NCBI RefSeq assembly: GCF_010730195.1 | Contig: NZ_AP022613.1 | Coordinates: forward strand, 1,860,001 to 1,924,000 | Reading direction: 5' to 3' | Length of the DNA: 64,000 nt | From: Mycobacterium conspicuum | Lineage (GTDB): Bacteria > Actinomycetota > Actinomycetes > Mycobacteriales > Mycobacteriaceae | Shown: one piece after another, positions 60,250 through 64,000 of the stretch | Position numbering within the stretch: the stretch's first letter is position 1 | Layout of the letters: each line of letters begins with the position of its first letter | The notes under the pieces: model-generated | The model's database searches: none | What the model was told of the DNA's origin: nothing | Seen by the model: the letters and a program-made list of their open reading frames with translations, nothing else | Program-made: the position numbers and the translations under genes

Positions 60250-60625
60250 GATGTTTGCTCCGTTCTGTGCGGTGAGTGGTGCGCTGGTCAGCGCGGGAGT
60301 GCGGGCAAGCGGGTGAGGGTGGGTGGTCAAACCCCGAAGAGTCCGCGCCGGGTGCTCGCCGGGTTTTCGGCCGCGCTCGCCGGCGCGAGAGCGCCTGGGG
60401 GCGAGCTGGCATTAGGGCCGAAAACAGTCACTCGACACGGCGTGCCCGGTGCGGGCGTGGGTTGAGCGCTCGGGCCCCCGCCCGCTTACCATGAGCACCC
60501 TGCTGACGGCTAAAAGAAGTGAGGGGCTACGGATTTCGCACACCGCAAGGGACCGCTTCGGCGGGCGCGGGGCGCGCCCGCCGCCACCGCAACCGGAAGA
60601 AAAAAGGGGGACCCGGCCGACCCCG
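60250..60625 (-). repeat. Leading-region repeat element, copy 4
   Basis: A diverged copy with the same order of parts: gene-start leader (CTCCGTTCTGTGCGGTGAGTGGTGCGC on the plus strand in part), TTGACC-like word, stem-loop at 60364-60424 (TTTTCGGCC/GGCCGAAAA with inner hairpin), and the block GCTGACGGCTAAAAG...TGAGGGGCTACGGA at 60502-60533. It ends with GGAAGAAAAAAGGGGG and ACCCGG-CCGA-CCCCGGGT, another terminator of the shared type. Confidence 0.8.
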
Positions 60626-60705
60626 GGTGCTCCAAGCGCTGACGCCAAATCGCGATGCGGTGAGGGTCGCTGTGGCCGCCGCACCGCGGGTAGCCTAAGA
60701 ACGTG

Positions 60706-60858
60706 ATGGAAACGGCGGTGCTACAGGAGCTCGTGGAATCGGATCGTATTCCGACACCGGTGATCGACTGGCTGGTGAACGGTGACTGGTCCCCGCCGGT
60801 GCTGGCTTGTGATGTGTCGTATCCTGGCGCCGATTACTCGGGACCGCTGGAGTTTTGA
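60706..60858 (+). CDS. Short acidic ORF overlapping the protease gene end
   Basis: This 50-residue frame reads like protein: METAVLQELVESDRIPTPVI then DWLVNGDWSPPVLACDV. A GTG lies one codon upstream of the ATG. It is on the plus strand, with its last 25 bp overlapping the 3' end of the minus-strand protease gene. No family is known. It may be a small regulator or a remnant of a larger gene. Confidence 0.4.
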   Translation: METAVLQELVESDRIPTPVIDWLVNGDWSPPVLACDVSYPGADYSGPLEF

Positions 60859-61553
60859 TCAAGCCGGCCGGGTGCGTTGAGGGCGCGAACACCGTTCGAT
60901 AGTGAGGCGAAGCGGCCGTACTGTTGGCCGGCCGCGGTCGTTTTGTCCCCTAGCCAAATCCCGATGATTTGCGGGAAGCCGCGCAGGGTCCGCGTCCACA
61001 CCGGGCCTCCGGAGTCACCGGGGATGCTGGGCGGCATGCCAGTGGTCAGGTATTGGTCTTCACCTTGGCCGGCGGCGATTTGACCGCAATGTGGACCGCT
61101 GGAAATACCGATCCGACAGACGGTTTCGCCGATTTGGGGTTCGGGGTGGTCATCGGTGAAAGGCATGCGGGTGTCGACGATGAACGCTGACGCCAAGGAG
61201 TTGGTGCTGAAGTCGATCAGTGCATAGTCCGCGCCGCCGCTGGGCGGGGGCTCGAAAACGGTGCGCACGAAGTGTCCGGTGAGCCCGTTTCGCTTGTCTC
61301 GGGCATAACCTGATGCCGAGTCGGCGCGGCAGTGTCCGGCGGTGATGGCGTAGGTGTGAAAGTCGACGCCGGTGTAGACGTAGCCGATCGTGCAGAACTG
61401 GTTGCCTCCGGCGGGACTGATGTAGTCGACCTCTTCGCCGGGGCTGACGACGGTCAGTGCGGCGTGTGACGAGGGTGAGTCGGTCAGTGCCAGCGCTGCC
61501 GTGGTGAGCAGGTCGCAGACGATGGCGGCGAGTCGGTGCGTTGTGGTGCGCAT
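60834..61553 (-). CDS. Secreted chymotrypsin-like serine protease
   Basis: The 239-residue protein has an N-terminal signal-type segment (LAAIVCDLLTTAALAL) and an S1-family fold with the triad H74 (TAGHC), D109 (GADYALIDF) and S181 (GDSGGPVW). Cysteines 54/75 and 146/156 are placed for two disulfides. It should be exported and act at the envelope or outside. Proteases of this type are known in mycobacterial genomes; one in a plasmid leading region is unusual. Its substrate could be cell-wall or host protein; the sequence does not say. Confidence 0.8.
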   Translation of the reverse strand: MRTTTHRLAAIVCDLLTTAALALTDSPSSHAALTVVSPGEEVDYISPAGGNQFCTIGYVYTGVDFHTYAITAGHCRADSASGYARDKRNGLTGHFVRTVFEPPPSGGADYALIDFSTNSLASAFIVDTRMPFTDDHPEPQIGETVCRIGISSGPHCGQIAAGQGEDQYLTTGMPPSIPGDSGGPVWTRTLRGFPQIIGIWLGDKTTAAGQQYGRFASLSNGVRALNAPGRLDQNSSGPE

Positions 61554-61560
61554 GGGTCAG

Positions 61561-61743
61561 TCAGCGTCCAGGTTCTAGGCGGCCCGGGCGTGGCGCAGGC
61601 GGCGTTCGGAGCGCAGTTGCGCGGGCGGTCATGCTGTCGATCCAGGCGCGAGCGGTGCTGGCCGCGGGCCCGGGTCGGCCTGCGGCCGCCGTGATGGCTG
61701 CGGCCGCGCGGTTGGTGATGGCGGTCTCGAAACGCGTTGTCAT
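61561..61743 (-). CDS. Small protein coupled to the primase gene
   Basis: The 60-residue product is Ala/Arg-rich (ITNRAAAAITAAAGRPGPAA, then WIDSMTARATALRTPPAPRP). Its ATG overlaps the stop of the primase gene (ATGA), so it is made from the same message. No family is recognised; amino-acid bias makes an unstructured or helical basic protein likely. Confidence 0.5.
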   Translation of the reverse strand: MTTRFETAITNRAAAAITAAAGRPGPAASTARAWIDSMTARATALRTPPAPRPGRLEPGR

Positions 61744-63032
61744 GCAGACTCCTTCACACCGGCGGCGGTGGCGGCTTGAACTGGGTACCGACGAGTGTTG
61801 TGCCGGTAGTCGACGGTGAGCCGCTCGAGAATGCCCTCGACGGCGTGGACCGCGGCGCGCGCCACTGGTGACGGCTGCTGGTTGCTGTGGTGCAGCAGCT
61901 CTTGTTGGGCGTGTTGCACTGCGCGCAGTTGGTCGGCGGCTTCAGCGAGCCATCGCGCGGCGTTGCGTGCGCTGCCGGGCACCAGGCCGCGCCGGTCGTG
62001 GTGGGCGCGGACTTCCTGTAGGGCGGTGTCGAAGCGGTCGGCGGCCCAGCGGGCCTTCGCGGCGGCGGCCAAGACGTGCAGCTCGGCGGGGGTGAGGACG
62101 GTTAGACCTCCGAAGGGGTCGCTGGGGTCCCACAGGCCGGCGTTGACGTGATCGGTGGCGTCGGCTTTATCGACCTCGATGGCGGGCATGAGCAGAACCA
62201 CCTGAGCGGAGCTGGCGTGCAGACGTTCATGCAGGTTGATCGCCCGCTGATAGCCGGCGAGGTCTCGGTCGGCCACGATGGCGACGTTGAGTCCGGTGAA
62301 TGCGTCGACCATTTCGGCGGGGAAGTTGGCGGCCCCTTGGGCGTTGGTGGTGGCCAGGCAGCCAAGCGCGGCAAGTGTGTCGGCGTCTTTCTCGCCTTCG
62401 GTGACCCATACCCAGGCGCCGGTCTTGGCTGCGCTCCGAATTGCGTTGGGCCGATACAGCACCGGGGTGAATCCGCGCGGCTTGCGATACACCCATTGGT
62501 GCGCGTCGCGGTAGCGCTGCCGGAACTGTTTGTGGGGTTGACCGGTGCAGGTGCATTCTTCGCGAATGACCTGCTGCACTGGTGTGCCGGTGGGGCTGAG
62601 GTAGGTGTAGACCCGGACCCGGCGCCACTGGTGCTCGGCGTGTTCGCGGAGCACGGTGATACGCCCTGGCAACGGTCCTAACCCGGGAACTCGTCGCGCC
62701 GCCTTCGGTTGTGCGGCGCGCGTCCGGCCCTGCCCGGTTGCGGGCGCAGGGTTGTCGAACAGATCGGCCAGGCGCAGACCGAGGGCGGCGGCGATGTCGG
62801 CGGCGGGGGCCTGGCAGCTAAAGCAGTGCAGCAGGACCGCCCCGCCCCGGCCGGCGTGGGTATTTTCGCGCCACCCAACCGATAGCGAGGGGGAGTGGTC
62901 GGTGTGCAGGGGGCAGCTGGCCATGAAGGCGTCCCCGCCACGGGGGCGGATGCTGTGCCCTGCTGCTTGCAGAGCGTCCCGCACGTGGTCCAAAGCGGTT
63001 CCGGGCCGGCGGCTTTGGTGTGTGCTGGCCAT
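61740..63032 (-). CDS. Plasmid primase with CHC2 zinc finger and Toprim domain
   Basis: The 430-residue protein has a CHC2-type zinc finger (C40, H43, C70, C73; CPLH and CFSC) as in DnaG-type primases, and a Toprim-like domain with VTEGEKDADTL (~215) and IVADRD (~253). The C-terminal ~130 residues are helical. It would prime synthesis of the complementary strand on incoming single-stranded plasmid DNA, which fits the leading region. It is coupled to genes on both sides (TAATG upstream, ATGA downstream). The helicase-binding domain of chromosomal DnaG is absent. Confidence 0.85.
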   Translation of the reverse strand: MASTHQSRRPGTALDHVRDALQAAGHSIRPRGGDAFMASCPLHTDHSPSLSVGWRENTHAGRGGAVLLHCFSCQAPAADIAAALGLRLADLFDNPAPATGQGRTRAAQPKAARRVPGLGPLPGRITVLREHAEHQWRRVRVYTYLSPTGTPVQQVIREECTCTGQPHKQFRQRYRDAHQWVYRKPRGFTPVLYRPNAIRSAAKTGAWVWVTEGEKDADTLAALGCLATTNAQGAANFPAEMVDAFTGLNVAIVADRDLAGYQRAINLHERLHASSAQVVLLMPAIEVDKADATDHVNAGLWDPSDPFGGLTVLTPAELHVLAAAAKARWAADRFDTALQEVRAHHDRRGLVPGSARNAARWLAEAADQLRAVQHAQQELLHHSNQQPSPVARAAVHAVEGILERLTVDYRHNTRRYPVQAATAAGVKESA

Positions 63033-63325
63033 TACGGCGTCTCCTGGTCGATGACTGTGTGCACCACGGCGTAGGCCGCGCGAGTATTGCGGATGCTGTC
63101 GTCGAGGAAAGTGGCGACATCGCGTCCGTCACGGCCGTCCACAAACTCGACGTCGTAGATGGTGTTACTGCGCAACTGCTCAAGACTGCTCGCGGCCTTC
63201 TGCAGGGCTTTCACGGCGGCGGACAGGTGGGCAAGCAAATGGCTTCGCGTTTCACCGATTTGCTCGATACGGTCCAGTTCGGCGAACTCGGCAACTGCTT
63301 GCTCCAGTGCGGCGTCGGTATACAT
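63032..63325 (-). CDS. Small helical protein upstream of the primase
   Basis: The 97-residue product is helical (ALEQAVAEFAELDRIEQIGE, then HLSAAVKALQKAASSLEQL) with a C-terminal region DGRDGRDVATFLDDS. Its stop overlaps the primase start by one base, so the two are co-translated. The ATG at 63325 gives the coherent protein; the longer upstream frame overlaps the NrdH gene and is a shadow. A primase partner role is inferred from coupling only. Confidence 0.65.
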   Translation of the reverse strand: MYTDAALEQAVAEFAELDRIEQIGETRSHLLAHLSAAVKALQKAASSLEQLRSNTIYDVEFVDGRDGRDVATFLDDSIRNTRAAYAVVHTVIDQETP

Positions 63326-63354
63326 GGGGTGGGTCCTTCGGTCAGCAGTGGGGT

Positions 63355-63588
63355 CTAGGCGGCGGCCAGGAGAGCCACGCGATCCGGACGAAAGCCGGAC
63401 CAATGCACCGTGGGGGAGACATAGACGACGGGCGCGCCCAGGTAGCCCAAACCCATCACGTATTCGCGGGCCTCGGGATTTTCGGTGACGTCGATCTTCT
63501 GGTAGTCGATTCCCGCTTTGTCGAGCGCTTTGAATGTCGCGTTGCACTGCACACAGGCCGGCTTCGTATATACCGTTATTGGGGACAT
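63355..63588 (-). CDS. nrdH: NrdH-type glutaredoxin-like protein
   Basis: The 77-residue protein has the redox motif CVQC at residues 12-15 in TVYTKPACVQCNATFKALDK, then KIDVTENPEAREYVMGLGYL and GAPVV with the cis-proline region. NrdH donates electrons to class Ib ribonucleotide reductase. On a plasmid it may help dNTP supply while the complementary strand is made; NrdE and NrdF are not in the window. ATG 63588 is fixed by AAGGAGG; the frame upstream lacks a signal. Confidence 0.88.
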   Translation of the reverse strand: MSPITVYTKPACVQCNATFKALDKAGIDYQKIDVTENPEAREYVMGLGYLGAPVVYVSPTVHWSGFRPDRVALLAAA

Positions 63589-64000
63589 TACTAGCCTCCT
63601 TCGTAAATGCATGGTGCTGCGCTGGATAATTAAAGATTACTGCCGTAGTTGACCCTATGCCATAGTCGCGCAAAAGAATTTCGAGCAATTGTGGATAGTT
63701 CGCAACACCGATTGAAGTTGGGTATGCGCAACCTCCTTTCGGCGCGAGGCCCCCGCATGTTTTTCGCGCCGTAACCACCTGTACCATACGGCTTTACAGC
63801 GTTGTGCGCAGGCAGCGCACAGGAGCCCGCGAACCGGCCACTGCCCCATGGATTCACGCTTATTCTCGCTTCGCGCGACCTGGCGGTAACCGTTTAGCAG
63901 CAGCGATAGTGCCCCGTTCTTCTTTTTGTGTTTCATCATGGATTTACCTTGCATAACCGGTCGGTGTAAGGCATTTGCGCTCACTACCTCCACGCTCCCT
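63589..64000. other. Right-edge region without a supported gene
   Basis: This 410-bp stretch is less G+C-rich than its surroundings. A minus-strand frame from about 63939 begins with a basic MKHKKKNGALSLLL, but the rest is Cys/Trp/Arg-rich and unlike a known protein, and the start signal is poor. An AAAGGAGG lies near 63742 with no start codon at a useful distance. I expect a promoter for the nrdH-primase operon here. Confidence 0.3.

Noticed and set aside
63655..63993. 112-residue minus-strand frame at the right edge
   Set aside because: Cys/Trp/Arg-rich with no good start or family resemblance; kept only as a note for the region.
1..64000. CRISPR arrays, tRNA or rRNA genes
   Set aside because: I saw no regularly spaced direct repeats with spacers, no cloverleaf with a TTCRANY arm, and no rRNA-like stretch; the repeats present are long intergenic elements or border repeats.

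Overview
This window is a large piece of a conjugative mycobacterial plasmid, of the general kind that pairs an ESX (type VII) secretion locus with a Gram-positive type IV secretion system. The assignment rests on an EsxM/EsxN pair, an SVP-type PPE protein, EspG, EspI, EccD, MycP, EccE and EccA in one operon, next to a MobF relaxase, VirB4, VirD4-like and TcpC-like genes. High G+C, frequent GTG starts and many 4-nt stop/start overlaps fit Mycobacterium. EccB and EccC are not in the window and probably lie to the left. No rRNA, tRNA, CRISPR array or intact transposase was seen.

Layout. 1-10774: plus-strand ESX-P operon from a truncated PPE gene to eccA. 10785-31212: a defence island set between two 36-bp near-identical direct repeats. 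It holds a decayed resolvase/Abi_C relic, an unknown protein with a HEPN-like motif, a HicA-like/HTH pair, a three-gene DISARM-like system (DEAH helicase with DUF1998 and a C-terminal nuclease-like domain, SNF2 helicase, 1371-aa Eco57I-type methyltransferase), a broken UvrD-helicase N-terminus, a nucleotidyltransferase with a DUF6602 nuclease-like partner, and a DUF3644 protein. 31334-39860: minus-strand mating-channel operon (TcpC, pilin-like protein, VirB4, a VirB6/TrbL-like protein). 39961-45104: plus-strand regulator, coupling protein and accessory genes. 45219-51053: MobF relaxase-helicase.

51057-64000 looks like the leading region. It begins with the probable oriT, and its original genes are nearly all on the minus strand. 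These are DUF932, a frameshifted DUF4192, two small proteins, a serine protease, a CHC2/Toprim primase, and NrdH. Four of the genes are preceded by copies of a roughly 355-bp structured intergenic element; two copies are identical over about 320 bp. Each contains a large stem-loop and shared blocks, and most are bounded by a similar terminator. If transfer runs rightward from oriT, the incoming single strand is the template for exactly these minus-strand genes. I therefore infer that the repeats may be single-stranded-DNA promoters of the Frpo type. A 3-kb plus-strand block (DUF6262 relic, DUF488, an unknown partner, TIGR02391) interrupts this pattern and looks like a later insertion.

The most interesting points are the helicase-nuclease/SNF2/methylase system, the reiterated leading-region elements, the direct repeats around the island, a free-standing copy of the coupling protein's all-alpha domain, and two adjacent genes sharing a short motif at the C-terminus of one and the N-terminus of the next. 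All functions come from motifs and family knowledge; no database search was possible.
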